Shown here in pieces: positions 35,278 to 44,353 of a stretch of 64,000 nt of DNA (position 1 is the stretch's first letter; every line of letters starts with the position of its first letter). Source of the stretch: DASWJZ01 sp963739005 (lineage in GTDB: Bacteria; Pseudomonadota; Alphaproteobacteria; Rhizobiales; Afifellaceae); the NCBI GenBank assembly GCA_963739005.1, contig CAVTYQ010000005.1, positions 106,720-170,719 on the forward strand, in the 5' to 3' direction. A program made the position numbers and the translations under genes. The notes under the pieces are model-generated. The model made no database searches, had not been told where the DNA came from, and worked only from the letters and a program-made list of their open reading frames with translations.

Positions 35278-35357
35278 CGGATCACCCTAGCGACGCGCGC
35301 ACGCGCGGAACAGGCTTCACCTCCATCCCGGCCCATTCCCCTAAGTCCTTATGCCGG

Positions 35358-36137
35358 TCACCAAAGCGTATATCCGCCGTCGATGACGTAAGCCGCACCG
35401 GTGACGTAGCTCGACGCCGGCGAAGCGAGATAGACCGCGAGGGGACCGATCTCCTCCGGCTCCCCGGCGCGGCCCATCGGTACGGCGCTCACGAAAGTCC
35501 GGATCACTTCGGGGTTCTGCTCCGCCCATCGCCGGTTGGGTTCGGTCATGAACAGTCCTGGACAGATGGCGTTGACGTTGACGCCGCGCGGCGCCCAGTC
35601 GGCCGCGGTGGCGCGGGTGAAATGGATCAGCGCCGCCTTTGCCGTCTCATAGTGCCGGCCGCCGATGCCGCGATTGGCGATGAGGCCGCTGATCGACGCA
35701 ATATTGATGATGCGGCCGGAGCCGCGCTCCAACATCGTGCCGCCGATCATCTTCGTGCAGATGAAGCAGTGTGTGAGATTGAGGTCGATGAAATGCTGCC
35801 AGGTCTTGAGGTCGGTGTCCTCGATCGCGACGTCGAGATTGCGCCCCCCGACGTTGTTGACGAGGATATCGATGTCGCCAACTTCCGTGAGCACGCGCCG
35901 ACAAAGCATTTCGCAGGCTTGCGGGTCGGCGATGTCCGCGGGAAAGGCCCAGGCATAGCGGCCTTGCTCGCGGACTTCGGCGGCGGCATCTTGCAAATCC
36001 TCGGGACTGCGCGCAGCGAGCGCGACATCGGCGCCGGCCTCCGCCAGTGCTCGCGCGATTACGCGTCCAAAGCCGCGGCTTCCGCCCGTGACAAGCGCGC
36101 GTTTGCCGTCGAGACGAAATCGTTCGAGCACATGCAT
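35358..36137 (-). CDS. SDR-family oxidoreductase
   Basis: Short-chain dehydrogenase, 259 residues from the Met at 36137, which lies 8 nt after GGGAGG; an earlier in-frame Met at 36173 overlaps the promoter region. TGGSRGFG near residue 16, NNVGG near 95, active-site YETAK near 160, and VTGAAYVIDGGYTLW at the end. It is the first gene of the reverse operon, just downstream of the palindromic operator. Confidence 0.9.
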   Translation of the reverse strand: MHVLERFRLDGKRALVTGGSRGFGRVIARALAEAGADVALAARSPEDLQDAAAEVREQGRYAWAFPADIADPQACEMLCRRVLTEVGDIDILVNNVGGRNLDVAIEDTDLKTWQHFIDLNLTHCFICTKMIGGTMLERGSGRIINIASISGLIANRGIGGRHYETAKAALIHFTRATAADWAPRGVNVNAICPGLFMTEPNRRWAEQNPEVIRTFVSAVPMGRAGEPEEIGPLAVYLASPASSYVTGAAYVIDGGYTLW

Positions 36138-36177
36138 GCGGATGTCCTCCCGCCCGGGCTCCTTGCCCGTCAATCAT

Positions 36178-36190
36178 ATTATCTGATAAT
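36178..36190. promoter_or_regulatory. Operator palindrome ATTATC-T-GATAAT (site 2)
   Basis: A perfect 13-bp dyad, 41 nt upstream of the reverse SDR start and 134 nt upstream of the forward binding-protein start. Its core equals the palindrome before the GntR gene (32303-32313). It overlaps AT-rich sequence (TAATAT/TATGAT on the reverse strand) that could be the -10 box of the SDR operon. Confidence 0.7.
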
Positions 36191-36324
36191 TACCAGGTGG
36201 GCAGTGCGTCGAGACGCGCATTCCGTCGGACTCGTCGTCGAAACGTTTGTCGTTGCGGCCCGGCGCACTTGCGAGGATAGTCCTCCCACAGGACGAGATG
36301 ACTGAGAGTGAGCGGAGGCGAGCG

Positions 36325-37701
36325 ATGAGCATACGAAAAGAGCAGGAGTACGTCCTTCAGCAGGCGATGCGCGCGCAATTGCAGCGTGGGGGTCTCGACA
36401 GACGCGAGTTTCTCACGCGAAGCCTGGTTACGGGTCTCGGCCTGGCCGGCGTCGGGACGGTCGCGAAAACAGGGATCGGGACCGCTTTCGCGCAGGACCG
36501 CCCGCTGACGCCGACGTTCTATCAGTGGATCCAGGACCTTCACCCCGGCATCCCGGCGGTGAACGCCAAGTTCCCCGGCATCAACTACCAGATTGCGCCG
36601 GTCGAAGGCTTCGGCATCGAGCGCTTCGTGGCGGAGGCAAAGAGCGGCGAAAGTACCTGGGACGTCTATGTCGGCCAGACGCCGTTCGTGGAAATGTCGG
36701 CGATGATCAAAGCCGACGTCATCGAGCCTTGGGACCCCTACATCCCGAAGGATGTGCTCGACGATATCATCCCTTCGATCCGCGCCGAGAACACCGTTGA
36801 CGGCAAGATGTATGGCTGGCCGTTCCTGCTCGACGTGATCGGAACAGGATGGCATTCGGGCCTGACGGCGAAGGCAGGCGTGGCCAACTCGGCGCCCGCG
36901 ACTTGGGACGACTTCCTGACAGCCAGCAAGCAGATCGTCGATTCCGGAGCGGCACCGTGGGGTGCCACTTTCGATTCGCACGGCTGGCGTTCGCTCGCCC
37001 CCATCACCCACAGCATGAGCACCGACGTCTACACGTCCGAAGGTTTGTTCGACTTCACCGGCGACCCCGCGATCGAGGCGCTGAAGCTGATGAAGCAGAT
37101 CATGGCGATGGCCAATCCCGATATCTTGCTGGAAGGCGCGTCGGACGCCGGCGTAAACGGGACGCCGGACGAGGTCGCGTTCGCCGCCCAACGGGTCGGC
37201 CTCTACTTCAAGTACTTCAACGCGCCGCTGCGTATGGCGGCGAACTGGGACGATCCGAAGCAGTTGCACCTCGGTCCGCTGCCGAAGTTTGCAAATGGCG
37301 CTGGGTCGACTGTGTTCTGGACGACGGGCTGCGCGCTCTTCAAGCACGGCAAGAACAAGGAGAAGGCGGCCGAGTACATAAAGGCGCTGACCTACGATCA
37401 GCAGATCTGGAAAGACTCGATCGTCGGGACTCCGAGCGGCCATCCGGGTCAGCTCCCGCCCTACAAGTCCATCTACGCGGACTGGGACGCCAACAAGCCG
37501 GACTGGATGCCCCCATTCGTGGGGCTGGTGCGCGGCCAGCTCGACCGGGCCAAGGCCATCACCAACCACCTTTTCGGCCTGCAGCAGTTCGTGATCGGCA
37601 AGCCGATCTGGGAGGCCTACCTGAAGGGCGACGAGCCCGATCCCAAGGTGGCCATGCAGAAGGTTGTCGAGGCCGTCCAGGCCGAGATGAAGAAGGGCTA
37701 G
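36325..37701 (+). CDS. ABC transporter extracellular solute-binding protein (family 1), Tat-exported
   Basis: A 458-residue sugar-type binding protein. The N-terminus has a twin-arginine signal: LDRREFLTRSLVTGLGLAGVG at about residues 26-46. The mature protein follows the maltose/oligosaccharide-binding fold (WDVYVGQTPFVEM, ENTVDGKMYGWPF, PATWDDFLTASKQIVDSG). AGCGGAGGCGAGCG before the ATG fixes the start. Two permease genes follow, but no ATPase gene. Confidence 0.9.
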   Translation: MSIRKEQEYVLQQAMRAQLQRGGLDRREFLTRSLVTGLGLAGVGTVAKTGIGTAFAQDRPLTPTFYQWIQDLHPGIPAVNAKFPGINYQIAPVEGFGIERFVAEAKSGESTWDVYVGQTPFVEMSAMIKADVIEPWDPYIPKDVLDDIIPSIRAENTVDGKMYGWPFLLDVIGTGWHSGLTAKAGVANSAPATWDDFLTASKQIVDSGAAPWGATFDSHGWRSLAPITHSMSTDVYTSEGLFDFTGDPAIEALKLMKQIMAMANPDILLEGASDAGVNGTPDEVAFAAQRVGLYFKYFNAPLRMAANWDDPKQLHLGPLPKFANGAGSTVFWTTGCALFKHGKNKEKAAEYIKALTYDQQIWKDSIVGTPSGHPGQLPPYKSIYADWDANKPDWMPPFVGLVRGQLDRAKAITNHLFGLQQFVIGKPIWEAYLKGDEPDPKVAMQKVVEAVQAEMKKG

Positions 37702-37720
37702 TCGGCCGGCTAAGGTCAGG

Positions 37721-37755
37721 CGAGGATTGGGGCGGGTGACCCGCCCTGGTCCTCG
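37721..37755 (+). terminator. Stable hairpin between binding-protein and permease genes
   Basis: Outer arms CGAGGA/TCCTCG and inner arms GGGCGGGT/ACCCGCCC with a one-base loop, followed by only a short T-run. It lies in the 91-nt gap after the binding-protein gene. Such hairpins usually protect the upstream mRNA or lower downstream expression, so the binding protein is made in excess. Confidence 0.5.
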
Positions 37756-37792
37756 GCTTTCCGCAACCGGAATGCACGGCCCCAGTTAGAGC

Positions 37793-38749
37793 ATGGCGCA
37801 GGCGATCGCATCCGACCAGGCGGGCCTTTACCCGAGCCGACTGGGCGGCCACGTGGCGCTGTTGCGGCAGGGCTTGGGCGCGTGGCTGTTCCTGTTGCCC
37901 GCGCTGCTCTTCTTCGTGGGCTATCAGGTCTGGCCGATTGTCCGCGTGCTCTGGCTGAGCTTCACGGACTACCAGTTCCTGACCAACGAGCCGGCGAACT
38001 GGGTAGGGCTTGCCAACTATTCCGAGGCGTTGCGTGATCCACTGATGTGGAAGAGCCTCGGGCGCGCGGCTCTTTTCACAATCATGTTCCTGCCCGGAAC
38101 GATCGTCCTGCCGCTTCTCCTGGCAATCCTTATCGACCGGGTCACGCAGCCGCGCCTCGCTACCGTCTATCGCGTCGTACTGCTCATTCCGGCGGTGATT
38201 CCGAGCACCCTCATCTTCGTGCTGTGGAAATGGATGTACAACTTCCAGGTCGGTCCGATAAACCACTTCCTCGTCAACACCACCGGTCTGTTCACGCTCC
38301 AAAACGCGCCGCAATGGCTGGGGGGAACGGCACTGACACTTCCCTCGATCGCGATCATGGAAGTGTGGTGGGGCCTCGGATACCACACCATCTTCTTCCT
38401 CGCCGGCCTCGCGGCGATCTCTAAGGAACTGCCGGAGGCCGCTCGCATCGATGGCGCGAACGAGTGGCAGGTCTTCTGGCATGTGACGCGCCCGCGTCTC
38501 GCGCCGATCATGATGATCCTCGTCGTATTGCGCTTCGGGACCGCGATGGCCGTCATCGACGAATATCTGATCTTCGGCGGCTTCAACCGCGCCTCGCCGA
38601 CCTATACCTGGACGATCTTCATGTACGATCAGGCGTTCAAGACCGGCCTCTGGCGGCAGGGATACGCGGCCGCCATCGGCATGATCGGGGCGGTCGCGAT
38701 GATGATCGTCATGGTTTTCCTGATCCGCATCTTCCGTCCGCGAGGCTGA
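37793..38749 (+). CDS. Sugar ABC transporter permease (MalF/UgpA type)
   Basis: A 318-residue inner-membrane protein with about six helices. The first lies near residues 30-52 (LFLLPALLFFVGYQVWP). The ATPase-docking loop is ELPEAARIDGANEWQVFWHVTRPRLAP near 213-240, the usual EAA motif of the binding-protein-dependent sugar permeases. It is paired with the permease at 38757. Confidence 0.92.
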   Translation: MAQAIASDQAGLYPSRLGGHVALLRQGLGAWLFLLPALLFFVGYQVWPIVRVLWLSFTDYQFLTNEPANWVGLANYSEALRDPLMWKSLGRAALFTIMFLPGTIVLPLLLAILIDRVTQPRLATVYRVVLLIPAVIPSTLIFVLWKWMYNFQVGPINHFLVNTTGLFTLQNAPQWLGGTALTLPSIAIMEVWWGLGYHTIFFLAGLAAISKELPEAARIDGANEWQVFWHVTRPRLAPIMMILVVLRFGTAMAVIDEYLIFGGFNRASPTYTWTIFMYDQAFKTGLWRQGYAAAIGMIGAVAMMIVMVFLIRIFRPRG

Positions 38750-38756
38750 CCGGACC

Positions 38757-39662
38757 ATGACACTCGAAGCTGTCAACGACGGGGTCGTTCCCTCGAGCAC
38801 TCGCGTCGCGACGAGCCCCCACCCGGTCGGGTTCCGGGAGAAGCGCGCGGCGATTGTTCGTCACGTCGTCATCAACTTCTTCATGGTCATCATCATCCTG
38901 CCGCTCGCCTGGGTGCTGATGATGTCGATAAAGTCGCTTCCCGACTCGATGCGCGGCGATTTCTGGCCGAGGAAGTTCGACTTCGGGCACTATTCCTACG
39001 TCTTCGAGCGCATCCACACGCTTCCGATCAACCTCTTCAACAGCATCTACGTCACCACCGCCACCGTGCTGATCACCACGATCTGTGCGGTGCTCGCCGG
39101 CTATGCGCTCGTGCATCTGAAGACCAAGGGCGCCGGCATCGTCGTCGTGGTGCTGCTCGTGTCGCTCTATTTCCCCGTGCGCGTGGTCTCGATCATAAGC
39201 ATCTACGAAACCCAGCATTGGCTCGGGCTGATCAACAACACCAGCGGCCTGATCCTGCCCTACATCACTCTCCAACTGGCGATCAGCGTCCTTATCATGC
39301 GCAGCATGTTCCAACTGGTGCCGCACGAGATGATCGAGGCGGCAAGGATCGACGGCGCCGGCCACTGGCGGACACTATGGTTGGTCGGCGTGCCGATGGT
39401 GCGCAATGGCCTCGTCGTCATATTCATCGTCAATTTCGTCGCGGCGTGGGGCGAGTACCTGTTGTGCCTGACCCTCGTCGACGACGAGGCGAAACGCACC
39501 ATGCCGGTCGTCCTCGCCGCTGCCCAGGGCGGCCAGGGCCAGTGGGCCTGGCCGAACCTCGCCGCCGTCTACGTCATCGTGGTCATGCCCGGCATCATCG
39601 CCTTCACCTTCGCCCAGAAGCTTTTCTTCAAGGGACTGGCGGAAGGCGTGGTGAAGGGATAG
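38757..39662 (+). CDS. Sugar ABC transporter permease (MalG/UgpE type)
   Basis: A 301-residue partner permease. The EAA loop HEMIEAARIDGAGHWRTLWLVGVPM lies near residues 190-215 and the last helix near 275-295. It starts 7 nt after the first permease. No ATP-binding subunit follows, so the complex must use an ATPase encoded elsewhere, as with shared MsmX/UgpC-type ATPases. Confidence 0.92.
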   Translation: MTLEAVNDGVVPSSTRVATSPHPVGFREKRAAIVRHVVINFFMVIIILPLAWVLMMSIKSLPDSMRGDFWPRKFDFGHYSYVFERIHTLPINLFNSIYVTTATVLITTICAVLAGYALVHLKTKGAGIVVVVLLVSLYFPVRVVSIISIYETQHWLGLINNTSGLILPYITLQLAISVLIMRSMFQLVPHEMIEAARIDGAGHWRTLWLVGVPMVRNGLVVIFIVNFVAAWGEYLLCLTLVDDEAKRTMPVVLAAAQGGQGQWAWPNLAAVYVIVVMPGIIAFTFAQKLFFKGLAEGVVKG

Positions 39663-39743
39663 CCATCCGCGTCGCGACCGCCCGGCTCTGCGAGCCAGCG
39701 GTTTTTCCGGTCGTCGGAACGGCGGTGCCGAAGGAGAGCAGCC

Positions 39744-40481
39744 GTGAAGTTTGAGGTCTGCGTGGACTCCGTGAGCGGTGTCCGCGCCGCCGAGGCGGCG
39801 GGTGCGGACAGGGTCGAGCTATGCAGCGATCTTCTAGAGGGCGGCATCACGCCGAGCCGCGGCATGATCCGCCGAGCGCGGGGTGTCGAGGGGATCGGGC
39901 TCAATGTGATGATCAGGCCGCGCGGCGGCGACTTCCTGTTCGACGACGATGAGTTTTCGATCATGGAAGCCGACATCGACACCGCCAAGGCCGAGGGCGC
40001 CGACGGCGTTGTGATCGGCCTTCTCCTGGCGGACGGCACGATCGACGCAAATCGGACGGGCGCGCTGATCGCCCGGGCGCGTCCGCTGTCGGTGACATTT
40101 CATCGGGCTTTCGACATGACGCCCGATCCGTTTGCATCGCTTGAGATTCTCATCGAGCTCGGCGTCGAACGCGTGCTCACGTCCGGACAGGAGGCCAGCG
40201 TTCTCGAAGGGCTCCCGCTGATCACAGAGCTTGTTCGCCGCGCCGGCGACCGGATCGTGATCATGCCCGGTGGCGGAATCACCAGCCGCAACGTCGAGCG
40301 GATCGTGTCCGCCGCTCGGCCGCGCGAGTTGCATTTCGCGACGCTCGAACCCGCAGCGAGCGATATGCAGTTCCGCCGGCACCACGTGTTCATGGGCGGC
40401 GAGTTGCGCCCGCCGGAATATGACCGCCTGGTCGCCTCGGCGTCGTCCATCAGCGCGGTGATGGCGAAGGCGTCCGGCTGA
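39744..40481 (+). CDS. cutC: CutC-family protein
   Basis: A 245-residue TIM-barrel protein with the CutC signature: EVCVDSVSGVRAAEAAGADRVELCSDLLEGGITPS at the N-terminus, FHRAFDMTPDP in the middle, and RVLTSGQEASVLEGL. CutC was first linked to copper tolerance, but its biochemical role is unsettled. Here it sits in a sugar ABC operon next to an amidohydrolase, which favours a carbohydrate-related role. Start is GTG with GGAGAG 9 nt upstream. Confidence 0.9.
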   Translation: MKFEVCVDSVSGVRAAEAAGADRVELCSDLLEGGITPSRGMIRRARGVEGIGLNVMIRPRGGDFLFDDDEFSIMEADIDTAKAEGADGVVIGLLLADGTIDANRTGALIARARPLSVTFHRAFDMTPDPFASLEILIELGVERVLTSGQEASVLEGLPLITELVRRAGDRIVIMPGGGITSRNVERIVSAARPRELHFATLEPAASDMQFRRHHVFMGGELRPPEYDRLVASASSISAVMAKASG

Positions 40482-40560
40482 TCGGCACGGGCACATCGCA
40501 AGGAGCACGCGCCGGCAGACCTGCGTTCGAGGCGGCGTTGGGGCAGAGGAACAATGCACG

Positions 40561-41715
40561 ATGACCTATGACATGATCCTCAAAGGCGGCCGCGTGATCG
40601 ACCCTTCGCAGGACCTCGACGGCGTGGCGGATGTGGCTTTCGCGGGCGGAAAAGTCGCAGCGGTCCGGAAGGATATCGCGCCGGGCGACAGCGTCGACGT
40701 GCGCGACGTCAGCGGGAAGATCGTCACGCCGGGGTTCATCGATCTTCACACCCATGTCTATTGGGGCGGCACATCGCTTGGGGTCGATGCCGACAAGATC
40801 GCGCGCGCGAGCGGTATCACGACGTTTGTGGATGCCGGCAGCGCCGGCGCCGGAAATTTTGCCGGTTTCCTGAAGCACGTCATCGAGCCGAGCGAGCCGC
40901 GCATCCTTGCTTATCTGCATATCTCGTTCGCAGGCATCTTCGCCTTTTCCAGCCGCATCATGGTCGGGGAGAGCGGCGACCTCCGGCTGATGAGCCCGGC
41001 CGACGCCGTCGCGGTCGCCAACGCCAACCGCGACGTGATTGTGGGGATCAAGGTTCGCGTCGGTCGCAACGCGAGCGGAGCTTCGGGCGCCGCACCTCTC
41101 GAGATCGCGTTGCAGGTTGCAGAAGAGCTCGGCATGCCCTTGATGGCCCATATCGACGAGCCTCCACCGAGCTACGACGACGTTCTTGAGCTTCTGCGGC
41201 CCGGCGACGTGCTCACCCACTGCTTCCGCCCGTTCCCGAATACGCCGATTACCGGGCAGGGAGCCATCAAGCCGTCGGTACTGGCCGCGCGGGCTCGTGG
41301 TGTCCTTTTCGATGTCGGCCACGGCATGGGGTCGTTCGCCTTCAAGGTCGGGCGGTCGATGCTTGCGGCGGGCTTCGTGCCGGACACCATCTCCTCGGAT
41401 CTGCACGCGCTGAACATCGACGGGCCGGTTTTCGATCAAGCCACGACGCTGTCAAAATTCCTCTGTCTCGGGCTTCCACTCGTCGACGTCGTTCGCGCCA
41501 CCACCGCGAACGCGGCGAGCGCGCTGCGGCGGCCCGATCTCGGCACTTTCCGCCCCGGAGCGGCCGGCGACGCAACAGTCTTCTCGGTAAGCGAAGGCCG
41601 CTTCGACTACGTCAACTCGGTCGGCGAGGTGCTGCGCGGCGACAAGCAGATCAAGAGCGATGGCGTGGTCCTGGGAGGCCGCTGGTGGGATCCGCTGCAA
41701 GAAAATCGGTATTGA
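40561..41715 (+). CDS. Amidohydrolase/deacetylase-family metallohydrolase (dihydroorotase-like)
   Basis: A 384-residue member of the amidohydrolase superfamily. HTHV in GFIDLHTHVYWGG (about residues 60-72) supplies the first metal ligands; further ligands include His in MAHIDEPP, His in THCFRPFPN and Asp in SSDLHALNIDGP. The overall pattern matches the amidohydrolase/deacetylase group often found beside sugar and selenocysteine-synthase-like genes. It may deacylate an amino-sugar derivative. It is last of the forward operon; AGAGGA precedes the start. Confidence 0.85.
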   Translation: MTYDMILKGGRVIDPSQDLDGVADVAFAGGKVAAVRKDIAPGDSVDVRDVSGKIVTPGFIDLHTHVYWGGTSLGVDADKIARASGITTFVDAGSAGAGNFAGFLKHVIEPSEPRILAYLHISFAGIFAFSSRIMVGESGDLRLMSPADAVAVANANRDVIVGIKVRVGRNASGASGAAPLEIALQVAEELGMPLMAHIDEPPPSYDDVLELLRPGDVLTHCFRPFPNTPITGQGAIKPSVLAARARGVLFDVGHGMGSFAFKVGRSMLAAGFVPDTISSDLHALNIDGPVFDQATTLSKFLCLGLPLVDVVRATTANAASALRRPDLGTFRPGAAGDATVFSVSEGRFDYVNSVGEVLRGDKQIKSDGVVLGGRWWDPLQENRY

Positions 41716-41812
41716 TCTGGCAAGTTCGTGTTGGCCCAATCCGCCGCAGGCACAAGACGACGCAGCACGCCTCGGGATCAGATATGCAAGGCTCTCCCTC
41801 GTATGCCGTTCG

Positions 41813-42877
41813 CTAGAGCCGCGCGGATTCGCGCTTGATCAATCGCGTCGCGATCCGTCTTGCTTCCGGCTTACGCGCCGGGTCGCGGAGGCGGGCGACA
41901 AGCAGATCAATCGTCGCACGAACGATCTCGGCGGTTTCCTGCCGGATTGTCGTCAGGCGGTAGGTGGGCCATGCGGCAAGCGGGATATCGTCGAACCCGA
42001 CAATTGAAAGGTCGGCGGGCACGCTGAGGTCGAACTCAGTGCGGGCAGTGTCGATCGCCCCCAGCGCCATTGCGTCGCAAGCGCAGATTATCGCGTCGGG
42101 TCTTGTCCGTCCTTGCAGCAGCGCCTTTGTGGCGGCGGAACCGCTCTCATAGGAGAAATCGCCGCCGGCCGAATTGCCGAAGGGCTTCAGCCGATGACGG
42201 GCGAGGCGCGTGACCACCGCATCGTGGCGCTCGTCTTCCGAAACTGCCGTCAGCCGACCGGAAAGGTAGGCGATGCGGCGATGCCCGGTCGCTATCAAGC
42301 CGTCGACGACCTCATCATATGACGAACGCTCATCGACACGCACGGCATCGACCCCGTCGCTCGTCCGCTCAAGACCGTTCAACATAATCGCCGACACCGA
42401 GCGGAAGACGGACTTGACCATCGCGGGCGTAACGTTGTCGGCGAAAACGATGGCGCCAGCGATCTGATAGGAAACGCCGACGCGGAGGATTTCGGCGAGG
42501 TCGTCGGCTGCGTGGGTGCGGACGATCAGCGCCTGCTTGCCGATCGTTTGCAGCTCTGCGAGCAGCGCGTCGAAAAAGGACGCATCGCGAAGATCGGAAA
42601 GCGTGTTCACGACCACCGCGATCAGGTCGGAGCGGCGCGTGATCAGGCTGCGGGCGATGATGTTTGGCGAATAACCGAGATGACGTGCGATTCTCTGAAC
42701 ATGCACACGAGTTTTCTCGGCGATCGGCGCTCCCGGGGTGAAGGCGCGCGAAACGACCGACCGCGACACCCCGGCAGCACGGGCAACTTCAGCCGCCGTG
42801 AGCGCGAATTGTCCCTGCGCAATGCTCGGGCCGCGACCTTGGGGGCTATTCGAAGGGCGTGCCGGTTGCTTGCGCAT
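41813..42877 (-). CDS. LacI-family transcriptional regulator
   Basis: A 354-residue protein. The helix-turn-helix (TAAEVARAAGVSRSVVSRAFTPGAPIAEKTRVHVQRIARHLGY) is preceded by an unusual N-terminal extension of about 26 Pro/Gln/Gly-rich residues. A periplasmic-binding-type effector domain follows, with DAIICACDAMALGAID and IVGFDDIPLAAWPTYRLTTIRQ. It is divergent from the amino-acid importer genes, with a perfect palindrome in the promoter between. A LacI protein controlling a polar amino-acid system is uncommon; an amino-sugar or glycosyl-asparagine-like effector would reconcile it. Confidence 0.92.
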   Translation of the reverse strand: MRKQPARPSNSPQGRGPSIAQGQFALTAAEVARAAGVSRSVVSRAFTPGAPIAEKTRVHVQRIARHLGYSPNIIARSLITRRSDLIAVVVNTLSDLRDASFFDALLAELQTIGKQALIVRTHAADDLAEILRVGVSYQIAGAIVFADNVTPAMVKSVFRSVSAIMLNGLERTSDGVDAVRVDERSSYDEVVDGLIATGHRRIAYLSGRLTAVSEDERHDAVVTRLARHRLKPFGNSAGGDFSYESGSAATKALLQGRTRPDAIICACDAMALGAIDTARTEFDLSVPADLSIVGFDDIPLAAWPTYRLTTIRQETAEIVRATIDLLVARLRDPARKPEARRIATRLIKRESARL

Positions 42878-42921
42878 TCAGTTCAATCGGATTCCTAGGG
42901 GGAGCTTTCGACGCCTACCCA

Positions 42922-42944
42922 TTGACACGCTGCACACGTGTGCA
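42922..42944 (+). promoter_or_regulatory. Promoter -35 box with LacI-type operator palindrome
   Basis: TTGACA at 42922-42927 is followed after 3 nt by a perfect 14-bp palindrome, TGCACACGTGTGCA (42931-42944). Its CG-centred even dyad is of LacI/GalR type. It lies 32 nt before the GTG start of the permease gene and 54 nt from the LacI start, so binding would block the importer promoter. A good -10 box is not obvious. Confidence 0.65.
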
Positions 42945-42975
42945 ATCCTTCTTCCGCCAGGTTGGGAATGCAAGA

Positions 42976-43653
42976 GTGCAACTCTTCTTCGTTCCGGTTT
43001 TTTCACGGTTCGGCGCGCTCCTCGACGGGCTGGAGACCACTGTCCTCGTCTCTCTACTCGCCATCGTGTTCAGCCTGATTCTCGGCCTTGTCCTGGCATC
43101 CGCGCGGCGCTCACCGGTCGCCCCGGTCCGATGGCTGGCGGTCGCCTATCTCGATGTCTTCCGTAATACGCCCTTCGTGGTGCAGCTCTTCTTCTTCTAT
43201 TTCGGGCTGCCGGAGATCGGCATCTACGTCGGTGCGCTGACAACGGGGATCATTGCGCTCAGCCTCGCAGCAGCCACCAGCACCGCGGAAGTGATCCGCG
43301 CCGGCATCGAGAACGTCGATCGCGGGGTGATCGAGGCGGCGCGCGCCTACGGATTGTCGCGCGTCCAGCAATACCGATACGTAATCCTTCCGATCGCCTT
43401 CCGCTTCGCCATTCGCCCCCTCGGCAGCGTCTTCGTCAATCTCGTGCTGACGACGTCGGTTCTCTCGACGATCACCGTCAATGACCTGATGTCGCGGGCC
43501 GAGACCGTCGCGTCGGACACGTTCCGGCCGTTCGAGGTCTATCTCGTGGTTCTCGTCCTCTTCTGGCTCGCGACCTTCGCGGTGTCGGCGATCGTCAATC
43601 TCGCTTCGCATTTCTGGTTGCGGCGCTCATCCGAGCGCGTCCCGGCGCATTGA
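42976..43653 (+). CDS. Polar amino acid ABC transporter permease (first of pair)
   Basis: A 225-residue His/Glu/Gln/Arg/opine-type permease: DGLETTVLVSLLAIVFSLILG (helix 1), FRNTPFVVQLFFFYFGLP, and docking loop GVIEAARAYGLSRVQQYRYVILP near residues 145-167. I place the start at GTG 42976, which gives the family length. A longer in-frame start at 42859 would run back through the LacI operator and into the LacI gene. Confidence 0.88.
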   Translation: MQLFFVPVFSRFGALLDGLETTVLVSLLAIVFSLILGLVLASARRSPVAPVRWLAVAYLDVFRNTPFVVQLFFFYFGLPEIGIYVGALTTGIIALSLAAATSTAEVIRAGIENVDRGVIEAARAYGLSRVQQYRYVILPIAFRFAIRPLGSVFVNLVLTTSVLSTITVNDLMSRAETVASDTFRPFEVYLVVLVLFWLATFAVSAIVNLASHFWLRRSSERVPAH

Positions 43654-43660
43654 GCGGCAG

Positions 43661-44353
43661 ATGTACAAGAACACCGCCCTCAACTGGCACGATGGGTTGC
43701 TGCTGCTGCAAGGACTCGGGATGACCCTGTTCCTCTTCATTGTGAGCTTCGCAGTCGGAACGCTGATCGGATTTGTCCTGGCGATCATCAAGCACCGGCG
43801 CATTCCCGTCGCTTCGCAGGCGGCCGTCGCCTATGTCGAGCTGTTCCGGAATTCCCCGCTTCTCGTCCAGCTTTTCCTGGTCTTCTTTGGGGTGCCGTCG
43901 ATCCTCGGTATCAATTTCACGCCTGTCCAGGCGGGCCTCGTCGCGCTCAGCATCAATACGGGTGCGTTCATGACCGTGATCGTCCAGGCGGCGCTGGACG
44001 AGGTGCCGCGTGGGCAATGGGAGGCGTCGCGCGCCTATGGGCTGGGCTACATTGCCACCATGCGCCACGTGATCCTGCCGCAGGCGGTCCGGGCCATGAT
44101 CCCGCCGACGGTCAGCCTCGCGGTCGGACAGCTGCAGGTCTCCTCATTGATTTCAATCATCGGGGTCGTCGAACTCACCAAGGTCGGAACGAACCTCAAT
44201 CTCCGCACACTCGCGCCGTTCAAGATCTGGCCGATCGTCGCCATCGGCTACTTCATCGTCTCGAAACCCTTGTCGATGCTGGCGGACTGGACAGAGAAGC
44301 GCCTCGGGGCACACCGTGCGCCGCTCAGCCTCGGCGTGGATGGCATCCGATGA
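43661..44353 (+). CDS. Polar amino acid ABC transporter permease (second of pair)
   Basis: A 230-residue permease with the same layout: FRNSPLLVQLFLVFFGVPS and the docking loop WEASRAYGLGYIATMRHVILPQAVR near residues 120-145. It begins 7 nt after the first permease, and its stop overlaps the ATPase start (ATGA). The two permeases presumably form a heterodimer. Confidence 0.92.
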   Translation: MYKNTALNWHDGLLLLQGLGMTLFLFIVSFAVGTLIGFVLAIIKHRRIPVASQAAVAYVELFRNSPLLVQLFLVFFGVPSILGINFTPVQAGLVALSINTGAFMTVIVQAALDEVPRGQWEASRAYGLGYIATMRHVILPQAVRAMIPPTVSLAVGQLQVSSLISIIGVVELTKVGTNLNLRTLAPFKIWPIVAIGYFIVSKPLSMLADWTEKRLGAHRAPLSLGVDGIR

